From: an uncultured Granulosicoccus sp.
GTDB lineage: Bacteria > Pseudomonadota > Gammaproteobacteria > Granulosicoccales > Granulosicoccaceae
Reading direction: 5' to 3'
Length of the DNA: 47,076 bases
Assembly (NCBI GenBank): GCA_947495035.1
Contig: CANLXI010000046.1
Coordinates: 1-47,076 of the forward strand
Numbering within the stretch: the first letter of the stretch is position 1; each line of letters opens with the position of its first letter. The notes beneath the pieces are model-generated. The model saw nothing but the letters and a program-made list of their open reading frames with translations, was not told the origin of the DNA and ran no database searches. A program made the position numbers and the translations under genes. Below, in pieces: positions 25,457 through 34,454 of the stretch.

Positions 25457-25882
25457 CTACTTCGAGAAAACAGGCAGGGATTTCACCTTGCCACCCAGCA
25501 ATATCCCTATCAGCATGGCGGGGAGGAAAACCAGAACACCGGGAGAACCGATCACCAGTGATGTCCACGCAGGACCGGGACAGAAGCCTCCCAGGCCCCA
25601 GCCGATCCCGAAAACAGCGGCGCCGCTCAGCAGCGGCGCATCGATGGTGCGCTTGCCAGGGACATCGAACTCCGATGCCATGACCGGTGACTTCATGCGC
25701 CAGACCCATCGATAGCCGACAAAGGCGGTGAGCGACGCTCCTGCCATGACGAAGGCCAGACTGGGATCCCAGTGACCGAAGATGTCGAGAAAATTGAGGA
25801 CCTTGGCCGGATCAGCCATGCCCGAGATGATCAGTCCCAGACCAAAGACAAGGCCTGCGAGAAAGCCGGTTGCGTTGCGCAT
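25457..25882 (-). CDS. YeeE/YedE-family transporter half, C-terminal type (DUF6691)
   Basis: 141 residues with four membrane helices (FLAGLVFGLGLIISGM; LAFVMAGASLTAFVGY; LLSGAAVFGIGWGLGGF; VLVFLPAMLIGILLGG). The signature GWGLGGFCPGPAW carries the conserved Cys of sulfur-compound transporters (YeeE passes thiosulfate). Start at 25882 behind gaggagag. It is the second of two half-size genes that together equal one full YeeE. Confidence 0.85.
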   Translation of the reverse strand: MRNATGFLAGLVFGLGLIISGMADPAKVLNFLDIFGHWDPSLAFVMAGASLTAFVGYRWVWRMKSPVMASEFDVPGKRTIDAPLLSGAAVFGIGWGLGGFCPGPAWTSLVIGSPGVLVFLPAMLIGILLGGKVKSLPVFSK

Positions 25883-25892
25883 GTTTCTCTCC

Positions 25893-26342
25893 TCAGAGGA
25901 CGTGACGAATGACTGTCGTGGTTGCAATGGCCGCGACGACAAACGTCACGACCGCGGCGAACGAGCGCGGTGATAACCTGGCAAGTCCACACACACCGTG
26001 ACCGGATGTGCATCCCGAACCCAGCGTGGTACCCACGCCCACCAAAAGACCGGCGATGAGCATGCCGACAAGATTCGACGGCACGCTTTGATGCGGGAAC
26101 GAGCCGGATACCACCAGATACACTACTGGTGCGACGATGAGTCCTGCCAGAAAGGATAATCGCCAGCCGCGATCGGATGGCCCTTCCTGCCCGGGAATCA
26201 AGCCGGTCAGTCCCTTGGTGATACCGCTTATTCCTGCAATCTTGCCGAACAGCCCCATCAGCATGACAGCGCTGAGGCCAATCAGCACGCCGCCAGACAG
26301 CGATAGCCAGGGAGTGAATTCAGTGCTTGTTGCGGGTTCCAT
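25893..26342 (-). CDS. YeeE/YedE-family transporter half, N-terminal type
   Basis: 149 residues, four membrane segments, with GSGCTSGHGVCGLARLSPRS near the C-terminus, the Cys signature of the family. Start at the ATG 26342 after cagga; the longer open frame up to 26441 has no ribosome-binding site. Ten bases separate its stop from the next half-gene, so they form a two-gene operon. Role: uptake of thiosulfate or another sulfur species, inferred from family. Confidence 0.85.
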   Translation of the reverse strand: MEPATSTEFTPWLSLSGGVLIGLSAVMLMGLFGKIAGISGITKGLTGLIPGQEGPSDRGWRLSFLAGLIVAPVVYLVVSGSFPHQSVPSNLVGMLIAGLLVGVGTTLGSGCTSGHGVCGLARLSPRSFAAVVTFVVAAIATTTVIRHVL

Positions 26343-26450
26343 GACGTTGTTCCTGAGTCCGGTTGAGTGGGCCTGCGGCCTTGACGGGCAAGGATAACAG
26401 TATGGTTCGGATAAGCTCATCACCTGCAAACATACGATCATGTTCTCTGA

Positions 26451-27611
26451 TCAGTTGGCAGGTGCACAAGGTCCTTGTTGCACCGCGTGGCGGGCTGCAG
26501 TCAGATGTGACTGTCGCGCAAGTGTCACTGCTTTCTTCAGCCTTGCGATTTCCAGCGAAAGCTCGCTCGGGCGTAATCGCACGCGTTCGAGAACCGAACT
26601 GTGTCTCTCTATCCAGTGCCACCAGGCAGCGCAGGTATCCATGCCGGGGGGAGCGATGCCGGGATCTATGGACAGTGCTCTCAGGAGCGGTTCGAGCGAG
26701 CAGCCTGCATCCAGAAGCTCACGACATTGCACGCGACCGGTGACTCGACGAATTCGGGTATGCGCAGGTTCCAGCGCTTCGTCCACCAGGCTGTCCAGGT
26801 CTGCCACGCGTCTTGCCAGCGCGCACGCCATGCCGTCGGGTGCACGTCCCTGCAAGCGGCAGGATGCCTCCACCAGCACGTCCGAGGCATAGCGAATACG
26901 ATATCCTGAACTTGCCATGCGGGAAATCAGCTCTCTGTCTTCCCCACTGGGTATCGGAGCAAATCCCTTGCTACGCCGATAGGCCGTTCGGGTGAATCCG
27001 AGACTTGCCCCGGCGGCGCGGCCATGATGGGGCCACGGGTTGTGCGGATCGGGGTCGACAATCGCATCATATTCCAGTGATACCTCCCAATAGTCATGTT
27101 CGAGTTTGCCCGGTGTATGGATCTCCACCGGCAATTCGATCACTTCGCCCGCAAGGGGCTTGACCAGTCCGCAAACGGCATCCATGCTGTCAAGCGCGCG
27201 CATCGAACGTGCTATCCAGCGATGGTCGACCAGACAGTCTGCATCTGTGGTCAGTACGTTTCCGCGCTCCTGCAAATAGGGCATGGCGTGATCGATGCCC
27301 AGTGAGCGGGCTCTGCCGACACCTTCGGAACGACTGACTACGGCCTCGATGATCAGTGCGGGCAGGCCCGTTTTCTCGATGATCGATTGTGCTACCTGAA
27401 CAGTCCCGTCCGTACAATTGTTGGCAATAATGACTACCAGTACCGATGACCTGTCCATACCTGACTGTTGATGAAGGGCACTCAGACAGGCATCGATACG
27501 ACGTTCCTCATTCATGGCGGGGATGACAACCGCGCAGGCAAAACGGCGATACTCCCGGAATGATCGATACACTGTGATCGATGTCTGCCAATCTGTGGAG
27601 GTCATACTCAC
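26451..27611 (-). CDS. Glycosyltransferase family 2 (last gene of glycoconjugate cluster)
   Basis: 386 residues. GT-A fold of family 2: VVIPAMNEERRIDACLSAL, IANNCTDGT, the DxD-type LTTDADCLV, and a downstream acceptor region with GEDREL. There is no membrane helix. The GTG at 27611 is used: aggag lies seven bases upstream and GTGA overlaps the stop codon of the methyltransferase gene; an ATG at 27605 is the alternative. The C-terminal 130 residues (Arg/Cys-rich) are not explained by the GT domain. It should transfer a sugar onto the product of the cluster. Confidence 0.82.
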   Translation of the reverse strand: MSMTSTDWQTSITVYRSFREYRRFACAVVIPAMNEERRIDACLSALHQQSGMDRSSVLVVIIANNCTDGTVQVAQSIIEKTGLPALIIEAVVSRSEGVGRARSLGIDHAMPYLQERGNVLTTDADCLVDHRWIARSMRALDSMDAVCGLVKPLAGEVIELPVEIHTPGKLEHDYWEVSLEYDAIVDPDPHNPWPHHGRAAGASLGFTRTAYRRSKGFAPIPSGEDRELISRMASSGYRIRYASDVLVEASCRLQGRAPDGMACALARRVADLDSLVDEALEPAHTRIRRVTGRVQCRELLDAGCSLEPLLRALSIDPGIAPPGMDTCAAWWHWIERHSSVLERVRLRPSELSLEIARLKKAVTLARQSHLTAARHAVQQGPCAPAN

Positions 27612-28186
27612 AGGCGTACTCCTGCAGCGGCGCGCGGAAGTCGGTCTATCCGATAGTCACCGGTGCGGGCAACTTCAACCAGTGGGTAGTCACTCTTCAG
27701 CTCGTTGATGAAATGCTGCAAGGCGTCTTCTCCTGAGAGCGCGTTGCCGGTGTCCCCGAGCATGTTCACGAACAGCAGTTCCGCCATTGCCCATCGATGA
27801 TTCAACTGTGCCGCGAGCATTGACAGGCATTCTCTATCCAGGAAATACAGTATCTCGGAAAGCACTATCAATTCCGGGTCGCATGCCGGCAGTTCATCCG
27901 GCAGGTATACCTGGCTGAATCGCCCCGAGGGTACTGCCCGTCTTGCTTCGTCCAGTGCAATGGCAACAGCGTCGACACCGACGTAGAGTTCACAGCGTTG
28001 ATGCAGTGAACGAGCGAGCTCACCATTGCCACAACCGATTTCGAGAATGGTCGAGTAGTGCTCTCGATCGAGGGCTGCCAGCGTCGCAGCATATTTTCTG
28101 CGCTCATAATCGCTGGTTCGAAATGACCATGGGTCTGATGAGCGACGATAGAGTTCGTCGAGGAATGCCTGCGTCACGGAGCTCAT
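27608..28186 (-). CDS. NodS-like SAM-dependent methyltransferase
   Basis: 192 residues, with the NodS-like opening FLDELYRRSSDPWSFRTSDYERRKYAATL, SAM motif I LEIGCGNGELARSL, acidic motif II VGVDAVAIALDEA and ELIVLSEILYFLD (motif IV/post-I region). NodS N-methylates the deacetylated glucosamine of Nod factors; here the enzyme follows a PIG-L deacetylase, a matching order. The start at 28186 lies two bases after the PIG-L stop codon. The substrate is inferred from context only. Confidence 0.85.
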   Translation of the reverse strand: MSSVTQAFLDELYRRSSDPWSFRTSDYERRKYAATLAALDREHYSTILEIGCGNGELARSLHQRCELYVGVDAVAIALDEARRAVPSGRFSQVYLPDELPACDPELIVLSEILYFLDRECLSMLAAQLNHRWAMAELLFVNMLGDTGNALSGEDALQHFINELKSDYPLVEVARTGDYRIDRLPRAAAGVRL

Positions 28187-28188
28187 TG

Positions 28189-28929
28189 TCAGTCTGTCTG
28201 GAAAAACCACTCGTCTCCCGACTCGAAAAGTGCCACGAACCGGGCGGGCATCACGAACCCGTCAGGGTCATCGGTCACCACCTGGCCGAGCTGGGAACGA
28301 TGGCAGGCTATCGCCTTGCGTTTCTGCGTCAGCCAGCGCGTCGTGTCAAACCGCACCGCGCCGGATACTTCATCCACGCCGGTCGTACGAAAGTTCTCCC
28401 AACGCGACCACACGGGATATTCGAGCAGGGACAAGCTTGCGACTTCCTCACACAGTGTCCGGGCCAGTAATGCGGTTGACTGGTGATCAGCATGTGCATC
28501 GGCGGGGCTGGTCGCAAACACGCGACGAATGCCGCGACTGGAACAATGCTGTGCGAGCCAGTCCACGGCACCCTGAAGTTCGTGAACATGGTGTGGCGCC
28601 GCACCATCCTGGAAGCCCAGCCAGAAGACATCCTCATGTGTCCCGCCAAGCGCAGCCACCGCATTGACCAGCTCTCTTTGACGCTCGACGGCGAGCCGGG
28701 TCTGATCCCACCGCTGGGAGCCGGGGTGAGAGCAACCCCCGTCGGTCACACAGACCACACTGGCACCGGTGTCCGCAAACGCCGCTGACAACAGCGCACC
28801 GCAGCCCAGGCTCTCGTCATCGGGATGCGGTGCGAGCACCAGTATCGGGGCGCCCAGTGTCAACTCCTGAACGCTCATTTCCTGCGCCTCGTTCGAGGCA
28901 CCTTGCGATGCTGCATCGGATACGTTCAT
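28189..28929 (-). CDS. PIG-L family N-deacetylase
   Basis: 246 residues. Zinc-binding PIG-L/LmbE motifs: LAPHPDDESLGCG near residues 32-44 (AHPDDE) and SPADAHADHQST (HxxH region). These enzymes remove the acetyl group from N-acetylglucosamine linked to inositol, malate or lipid. The ATG overlaps the acyl-CoA-dehydrogenase stop by 4 bp (ATGA). Its place beside a NodS-like methyltransferase suggests deacetylate-then-methylate chemistry on an amino sugar. Confidence 0.88.
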   Translation of the reverse strand: MNVSDAASQGASNEAQEMSVQELTLGAPILVLAPHPDDESLGCGALLSAAFADTGASVVCVTDGGCSHPGSQRWDQTRLAVERQRELVNAVAALGGTHEDVFWLGFQDGAAPHHVHELQGAVDWLAQHCSSRGIRRVFATSPADAHADHQSTALLARTLCEEVASLSLLEYPVWSRWENFRTTGVDEVSGAVRFDTTRWLTQKRKAIACHRSQLGQVVTDDPDGFVMPARFVALFESGDEWFFQTD

Positions 28930-30059
28930 GGGTAGTCTCTTCCAGAGAGTGATTCGTTTCCCAGCAGTGCCACACGTCCCGCCAGCTGCAACAGCCCGTC
29001 GGGTGCAGCCTGTCGTAGATAGGTGGCAAGATCACGGCATTGTCTGCCCACGTGAGAATTCGATTCGAACAGGGGCAGGCCGATGGAGCGTTGCACCGCG
29101 CTGATCGCGTCGAGTCCGATTTCCTCGGTGAGCAGTCGGGTCGAAATGGATTCGGCCATGAGCGTGTCCGGATCAGCCGGAGTTCGCATTTCATCCACAT
29201 GCGACGCCACGGTGGTGATCAGTTCACGTGCTGCACGTGCCCGAAAGAGTATCGGGGCGAGTCGCGCCACCTGCGCATCATTATCCAGCCGGCCGAGTTG
29301 TCGCAGCTCGTCGCGAGCCAGTTCAAGTGCGCCAAACACTCCACCGATCTGCACTGCAGCGATGCGCCAGACGCCACCATGAAACCACGGTTCTATCTGG
29401 TACACATTGGGCTTGCCGAAGGGTTCGACAGAATCCCCAGCCAGGTTGCTGAAATCATAGTGGCCGGACGCACTGGCCCGCATTCCGTTCATCTGCCAGG
29501 GCGACACATCGGCGCGTTCCTGATCGCTGACATCGACCAGGCAGAGTTGCACACCAGCGTCGGTTCTGGCGGTGATGACGGCCTGTCCCACATCGCCCAG
29601 ACCTGAGGCATAACGTTTCTTTCCGGTGAGTCTGTTGGTGGCAGCGTCGAGGCTGACAGGGGTCTCCATATCTGCTCCCCAGACACCCAGCAGAAGACCA
29701 TTCCTGACCTGATCCGCCACCCGAGACTGCAAATCCGCAGTTCCCCATCGACAGACCAGACCCAGCGCATTGACATGCCCTTCAAGCAGTCTCGCCAGGG
29801 GAAGGCTGTACTCGGCAATGTGGCTCAACGCCCGAACGGATGCGCGCGCAACTGCTCCCCCGGCACCCAGCGATTCTCCACCGAGAGAGAGGGGCAGGCA
29901 CCGAATCAACCAGCCAGCGGCGCGCAGTGCGTCGACCGAGGCAGTTATACGACCATTGTCCTGATCCTCTGCTGCTGCCAGATGCCGAAGGCGTTCAACC
30001 GGCATAGGCGCAGAACGACTTTCCGCGGCCAGGGCATCCACAGTGGCGACACTTGTCAT
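28926..30059 (-). CDS. Acyl-CoA-dehydrogenase-like flavoprotein
   Basis: 377 residues with the ACAD three-part layout: N-terminal helices, middle sheet (GVWGADMETPVS; KKRYASGLGDVGQAVI) and C-terminal helices. The usual catalytic Glu context is not clear, and the middle FAD-contact phrases are weaker than in fatty-acid enzymes. This resembles the divergent ACADs found beside PIG-L/GT clusters. It may oxidise or bind an acyl or amine group on the glycoconjugate. It starts 11 bp after the GT4 gene. Confidence 0.75.
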   Translation of the reverse strand: MTSVATVDALAAESRSAPMPVERLRHLAAAEDQDNGRITASVDALRAAGWLIRCLPLSLGGESLGAGGAVARASVRALSHIAEYSLPLARLLEGHVNALGLVCRWGTADLQSRVADQVRNGLLLGVWGADMETPVSLDAATNRLTGKKRYASGLGDVGQAVITARTDAGVQLCLVDVSDQERADVSPWQMNGMRASASGHYDFSNLAGDSVEPFGKPNVYQIEPWFHGGVWRIAAVQIGGVFGALELARDELRQLGRLDNDAQVARLAPILFRARAARELITTVASHVDEMRTPADPDTLMAESISTRLLTEEIGLDAISAVQRSIGLPLFESNSHVGRQCRDLATYLRQAAPDGLLQLAGRVALLGNESLSGRDYP

Positions 30060-30070
30060 GATGCAGTTGA

Positions 30071-31150
30071 TCAGGCTTCTCCCGGTTCAGCCACAGCACG
30101 ATGATGCTTCTGGACAGTGGTGGTGCGTGAGGACTTGTCGGTATCCCGGCGACCCATCAACGTCATCCAGTGTCTGGCGACGGACTGAGGGTCGAACTCG
30201 GAACGCCCGTGTACAGGCGGGGTAAGCCCGCTGCGCCATTTTTCCAGCTGATTCAGGATGGCTGCCGTGTCGATCGATCTCAGCAATTGTTCTCTGCCGC
30301 CCAACACCTCCGACAGCGCACCCATTCCGGCCGGTGCCAGTACCGGAGTGCCGAGGGCATTGGCCTCCGCGCCGACGAGACCGAAGGTTTCACGAAAACG
30401 AGTCTGCGGATAGAACACACACAGCGCTCGGGCCATTTCAGTGTGAAGTTGTGGCCGAGTAAGCGCGCCCAGAACCACGATGCCCGAATTCTTCACCACG
30501 GGGTCGCGCAGATAGCCGGGATTGCATATCCTCAACTGCAACTCGGGTATCTGCCGGCGCACCTCGTCAAATCGCTCGATCACCTGTTCCAGGCCCTTGT
30601 GAGGCGAGCTGCAGAAAAGAAGATGATTCGGGTTTCGCTGTACCTGGCGCTGGTGATACACCTGCACCGGATTCGGTATGAATGAAGTGCGATCCGATGT
30701 CATGAATCCGCGCTGCGCGCGCCGACTGTCCATTTGATGGAAGCGGGAAACGCAGACCATCCTCGTATCGAACTGTTCCAGCTCATCGAACAGACGGCGA
30801 TGACGATTGCTCAGAAAGTTGTGGCGCCACAGGATGATCTGACAGCCGGGATCCTTCCGTCGCCACAGAGCCATGAGTTTCGGCGAGTTGATGATGATGG
30901 TCACATCTCTTCTTGCCATGGACGCCTCCGTGCGCCAATCGTTGCCGATACGGCCCCTGTAGCGCACGTTTCCCGGACTGGTACAGCTATCTGTCCGGCA
31001 GTGCTGTATCACCTCCACACAGGCATTGCCAGCCAGCGCTTCAGCGAGCAGTACGACAGCCGATTCGGTACCCCCCATGGGCTCGGTGGTCAGGCTACGA
31101 TGGTCATACGCTCGTGGACAGAATCCATCGACGATGCTTACGCGGAGCAT
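30071..31150 (-). CDS. Glycosyltransferase family 4 (GT-B)
   Basis: 359 residues. GT-B fold with the N-terminal GGTESAVVLLAEALA, middle NPVQVY and LLFCSSPHKGLEQVIERF (start of the nucleotide-sugar half), and RFRETFGLVGAEANALGTPVLAP, the E-x7-E type motif of GT4. The C-terminus (TDKSSRTTTVQK) is polar. It overlaps the upstream GT2 gene by 13 bp, so the two are coupled. Donor and acceptor are unknown. Confidence 0.85.
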   Translation of the reverse strand: MLRVSIVDGFCPRAYDHRSLTTEPMGGTESAVVLLAEALAGNACVEVIQHCRTDSCTSPGNVRYRGRIGNDWRTEASMARRDVTIIINSPKLMALWRRKDPGCQIILWRHNFLSNRHRRLFDELEQFDTRMVCVSRFHQMDSRRAQRGFMTSDRTSFIPNPVQVYHQRQVQRNPNHLLFCSSPHKGLEQVIERFDEVRRQIPELQLRICNPGYLRDPVVKNSGIVVLGALTRPQLHTEMARALCVFYPQTRFRETFGLVGAEANALGTPVLAPAGMGALSEVLGGREQLLRSIDTAAILNQLEKWRSGLTPPVHGRSEFDPQSVARHWMTLMGRRDTDKSSRTTTVQKHHRAVAEPGEA

Positions 31151-32094
31151 TGAAATTCTCTCGAATCCGTGCGCACTCGGGCGATCTCCCGCTGCATATT
31201 GCGCCGCGATGCGGGAGTCATCGGTACGTCCGACAATCCGAGATCATCGGACAGGTACTTGAAGCGCACATCAGAGAGATCCATGACAACCGGGTCTATC
31301 GACTCGCCCTGGCGGAAGGCGCTGGCATCTGACCAGATCGATGCCCGATCACGCGAACGGCGCTCGCTGTCGTAATTCGTCTCACCCTGAACCGTCAGGG
31401 AGTCCTCACACTCGTATTTTGTCAGGAGAATCTGTGGCACCAGCCAGAGCACGCCGCCGTCGAAAATGAGACGATTGCGTATTTCGCGGTCCTCTTCAAT
31501 GCAATTCCTGAAGCCGCCGACCTTTCTGAATACCGATGACCGGAACAGGCCGCAGTTGATCAGAATCCAGTCGCCTGGTACCCCCGCCGCCATTTGCAGA
31601 TTCGGGAACACGTCATCAACAAGACTCAGTGCACGACGTATGTGATGACGTGAGCCATCGGCTCGGACGAGCGTATGTTCGCTGACCACCAGATCTACAT
31701 CAAGCCTGGAACCGGGCTCGATGCCTGACAATCGCCAGTTGAGGATCGGGTGTGCTTCTATATCAGGGTTGGCAGCGACAGCCACCTGAGTGGATATCTT
31801 GTTGCTGTGGGGGAAGTCATCGCTATCATGAAACGTGATGAATCTGCAGTCGTTCAGGGCAATGGCGACATTCTTTGCCTGTGCCGTGCCGACATTGTGC
31901 ATCAGCGAGATGTAGCGGAATCGCGGGTGAGGCAGGTAGCCAGCAACGGCTTCCGTTGTCTGGTCACTGGAACCATCATCGACTACCGTGACCACCAGAT
32001 CCTCATGATCCTGAGCCAGAGCCGCTTCGATGGCATCACCGATGATGGATTCACGATTGAACGTGGGTATGACTACATTGACGCTATTTTCCAT
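31138..32094 (-). CDS. Glycosyltransferase family 2 (GT-A)
   Basis: 318 residues. It opens with NVVIPTFNRESIIGDAIEAAL, then VVDDGSSDQT, the HDSDDFPH DxD-type motif, and later RNCIEEDREIRNRL (ED motif). There is no membrane helix, so it is a soluble GT2 acting at the cytoplasmic face. It overlaps the large membrane GT2 gene upstream by 11 bp and the GT4 gene downstream by 13 bp. Confidence 0.85.
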   Translation of the reverse strand: MENSVNVVIPTFNRESIIGDAIEAALAQDHEDLVVTVVDDGSSDQTTEAVAGYLPHPRFRYISLMHNVGTAQAKNVAIALNDCRFITFHDSDDFPHSNKISTQVAVAANPDIEAHPILNWRLSGIEPGSRLDVDLVVSEHTLVRADGSRHHIRRALSLVDDVFPNLQMAAGVPGDWILINCGLFRSSVFRKVGGFRNCIEEDREIRNRLIFDGGVLWLVPQILLTKYECEDSLTVQGETNYDSERRSRDRASIWSDASAFRQGESIDPVVMDLSDVRFKYLSDDLGLSDVPMTPASRRNMQREIARVRTDSREFQCSA

Positions 32095-33580
32095 GACTGC
32101 TTGTCACCCCTTGAGGTTGATTCATGCATTGAGCTGAGGACGATATTCGGAGTGTGCGGTCGAGTGAGTGTGTTGATGCACTGCCCAACGCGCAGAGAAG
32201 AAGAGCAATTGTGGCCATGAACCACGACAGGCTGAGAGCGCAGATCGCGCTCGTGAGCAGCAGCAGCGGCACCAGCACCTGGCATGTGTCTATTCGAGCG
32301 ACTGCGGTACTGCTTCGTCTGGTGCAACGGAAACGCATCCGCCGCATTGTCAGGCCGCTCAGCGTTGCCATCCCACTGCTCGACGCCAGAGTCCATCGCA
32401 CGAACCACAATCCGGGTACGGATCGTGAGAGCCACACGGTGACCAGAAACTGCGCGATTATCGTGCCTGCTGCCATCAGCGATACACGGTGCCAGGCGGC
32501 GGGGTCGGACAGTTCGGCGAGGGACAGGAACACGCCAGCAAGGAGCGTCACCAGCGGTATGGTGACGAAGCTGCACCACGCACTCAGCTGGGCCAGATGT
32601 TCGGCAGACACCCGTTGACGATGATCCATCACGGACTGAATCAGTGCACGCAGCAGTGTCTGAAGATTTCCCACGATCCAGCGATGCCGCTGGCTTTGCA
32701 GTTCATGCAAACTCGGCGGCAGCAAGCCGCGTCCTGCCACCTGGGGCACGAAGACTCCCGCGAAACCGGCACGCTGCAGAGACATGGCCAGTTCGGCGTC
32801 CTCGGTGATGGTCTGCATCGGCCAACCGCCAACGGTTTCCAGGGCTGTCGCATCGATCACGGACAGGGTGCCTGTCAGTAACATCTGTCCACGACGATCA
32901 GCTGCTACTGCGTGCCGATGAAAGTAGTCGCCCAGCTCAAGCTCGACACACTGTTGCTGCTCAGTGACCTCGCGGTATGACTGCGGGAATTGCGCGAATT
33001 GAGCACCAGACTCGTCAAGTGCGGTAAAGGCCAGTTGCAGAAAGTCAGGCGTGACCTGATAGTCGGCATCCACCACGGCAATATGGCTCGTTCGGTCATC
33101 CATCAGACTTCTTGCTATTTCAAGCGCCCCTGCCTTTGCGCCTTCAACGTCCTCCCGGTGAACAAATCGAAACTCGGGTCCCAGCGCACGACAATGACTT
33201 TCGATGGGACGCCACAAACCCGGATCATCCGTGTTGTTGTCGATGACGATGATTTCCATGGCGTCATGCCTGAGTCTCGCCAGAGCGTTGAGCGTGCTCT
33301 TGACGATGTCCGGCGGCTCGTTGTGGATGGGTAGATGCACGGACACGAAGCGATCGTCAAGACTATCTCCGCTACCGATGTCATGACGACGGGTAAACCT
33401 GGCAGCATCATTCATCTTGTGGCGGCTGGCAGAGAGACTGTCGAACTGCAGTGCGATCCAGAGTGCCAATGCCGTAGCGTTGATCAGTACCAACCCTGTC
33501 GGCCAGAGAATGAGCGTTAGAACAGCAAGACTTGCCATGCAGATGCCGAGGGAATATTGCGTGGTGTGGGCAGGTTTCAT
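32084..33580 (-). CDS. Membrane GT2, cellulose/hyaluronan/chitin-synthase-like
   Basis: 498 residues. Two N-terminal helices (LGICMASLAVLTLILWPTGL and the next segment) precede a processive GT2 domain with LPIHNEPPDIVKS, IDNNTDD, VVDADYQ (DxD), TEDAELAMSL (TED) and QRHRWIVGN (QxxRW). Several C-terminal helices follow. TED plus QxxRW is the mark of processive synthases such as BcsA, HasA and NodC. First gene of the cluster, so it may build the glycan backbone. ATG 33580 is preferred over a GTG 6 bp upstream. Confidence 0.88.
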   Translation of the reverse strand: MKPAHTTQYSLGICMASLAVLTLILWPTGLVLINATALALWIALQFDSLSASRHKMNDAARFTRRHDIGSGDSLDDRFVSVHLPIHNEPPDIVKSTLNALARLRHDAMEIIVIDNNTDDPGLWRPIESHCRALGPEFRFVHREDVEGAKAGALEIARSLMDDRTSHIAVVDADYQVTPDFLQLAFTALDESGAQFAQFPQSYREVTEQQQCVELELGDYFHRHAVAADRRGQMLLTGTLSVIDATALETVGGWPMQTITEDAELAMSLQRAGFAGVFVPQVAGRGLLPPSLHELQSQRHRWIVGNLQTLLRALIQSVMDHRQRVSAEHLAQLSAWCSFVTIPLVTLLAGVFLSLAELSDPAAWHRVSLMAAGTIIAQFLVTVWLSRSVPGLWFVRWTLASSSGMATLSGLTMRRMRFRCTRRSSTAVARIDTCQVLVPLLLLTSAICALSLSWFMATIALLLCALGSASTHSLDRTLRISSSAQCMNQPQGVTSSHGK

Positions 33581-33956
33581 CGACACGACATCTCAAGATA
33601 GAAACGTAGTCGCAAGCAGATAGTTGCGTTGCTGACTGTGTACTGATTCTCAGTCCTGCCTGATCGTTGGCGATATCTCGTGAAAGACTTACACCCGACC
33701 GGGAGAAATTTTCAAATCAGACCTCTGGTCAGGTGTACCAATGACCGGGGTTGGAGTAATCAATCGAAATTTCAATGATTCCCGTTATCCAGGGATCAAC
33801 TCGCGTAGAACCAGGGGCATGGTGAGCGGACATGCCAAGGCTGCACAGCGACCGACAGTACGTCGCTAGCGAGCCGCAGAACAGCTGACGAGGATAGAGT
33901 GTCCGCCAATCGTGCCGTGTGCCTATACTCTGCGCAGGCAAGCCCGTAACAGAGAC
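33581..33956. promoter_or_regulatory. Promoter region between glycan cluster and HhH gene
   Basis: 376 bp between divergent genes. It should drive the seven-gene operon to the left and the HhH gene to the right. I see no strong dyad or known operator; a Crp-type site is plausible because a Crp homologue is encoded nearby, but no TGTGA-N6-TCACA is visible. Confidence 0.4.
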
Positions 33957-34454
33957 ATGAAAAAGACTTCATATACTGACGAGAAAGGCCGAACACGCTG
34001 GACGCGCAATGATGAGGTAGCTGCCGTGGTCAAGCAACTGGGCGAGTACCTGATCATTGGCGGCTATCCGGAAGAGCATGCCAGGCGCTATGGACAACTG
34101 GCGCATGCGATATCCCGCTGGCCTGTCTGCATCGATCAGCTGGCCGAGGCCGGCGAATTGCACCGGATCAATGGCGTGGGTGGTGTCATTACCGGTTATC
34201 TCACCGAGATCGTGAATACAGGCACCACCGAGAAATTCAATGATGATCAGTACGGCACACCTCCGCCGCGGTCCGTGCTCGAACTCACCGCCATCGACCG
34301 GCTGGGTCCCAAGACCGCGCGTACCCTGTACCAGGATCATGGCATCGACAGCCTGCAAAGCCTGTGCGCGGCCTTGAAGTCCGGCCAGCTGGCAGGGATC
34401 AAAGGCTTCGGGCCGAAAATGCAGACGACGATTCGGGGCTTGTGTGGCAATTGA
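33957..34454 (+). CDS. Stand-alone PolX N-terminal / helix-hairpin-helix protein
   Basis: 165 residues. The N-terminal part resembles the 8-kDa domain of DNA polymerase beta/PolX (VVKQLGEYLIIGGYPEEHARRYGQLAHAI), with a first HhH (ELHRINGVGGVITGYLTEIV) and a second HhH (LTAIDRLGPKTARTLYQDHGI). A third begins at LAGIKGFGPKMQTTI. The polymerase palm and the PHP domain are absent. It could bind gapped DNA without synthesis. Start at 33957 behind agaga. Confidence 0.72.
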   Translation: MKKTSYTDEKGRTRWTRNDEVAAVVKQLGEYLIIGGYPEEHARRYGQLAHAISRWPVCIDQLAEAGELHRINGVGGVITGYLTEIVNTGTTEKFNDDQYGTPPPRSVLELTAIDRLGPKTARTLYQDHGIDSLQSLCAALKSGQLAGIKGFGPKMQTTIRGLCGN

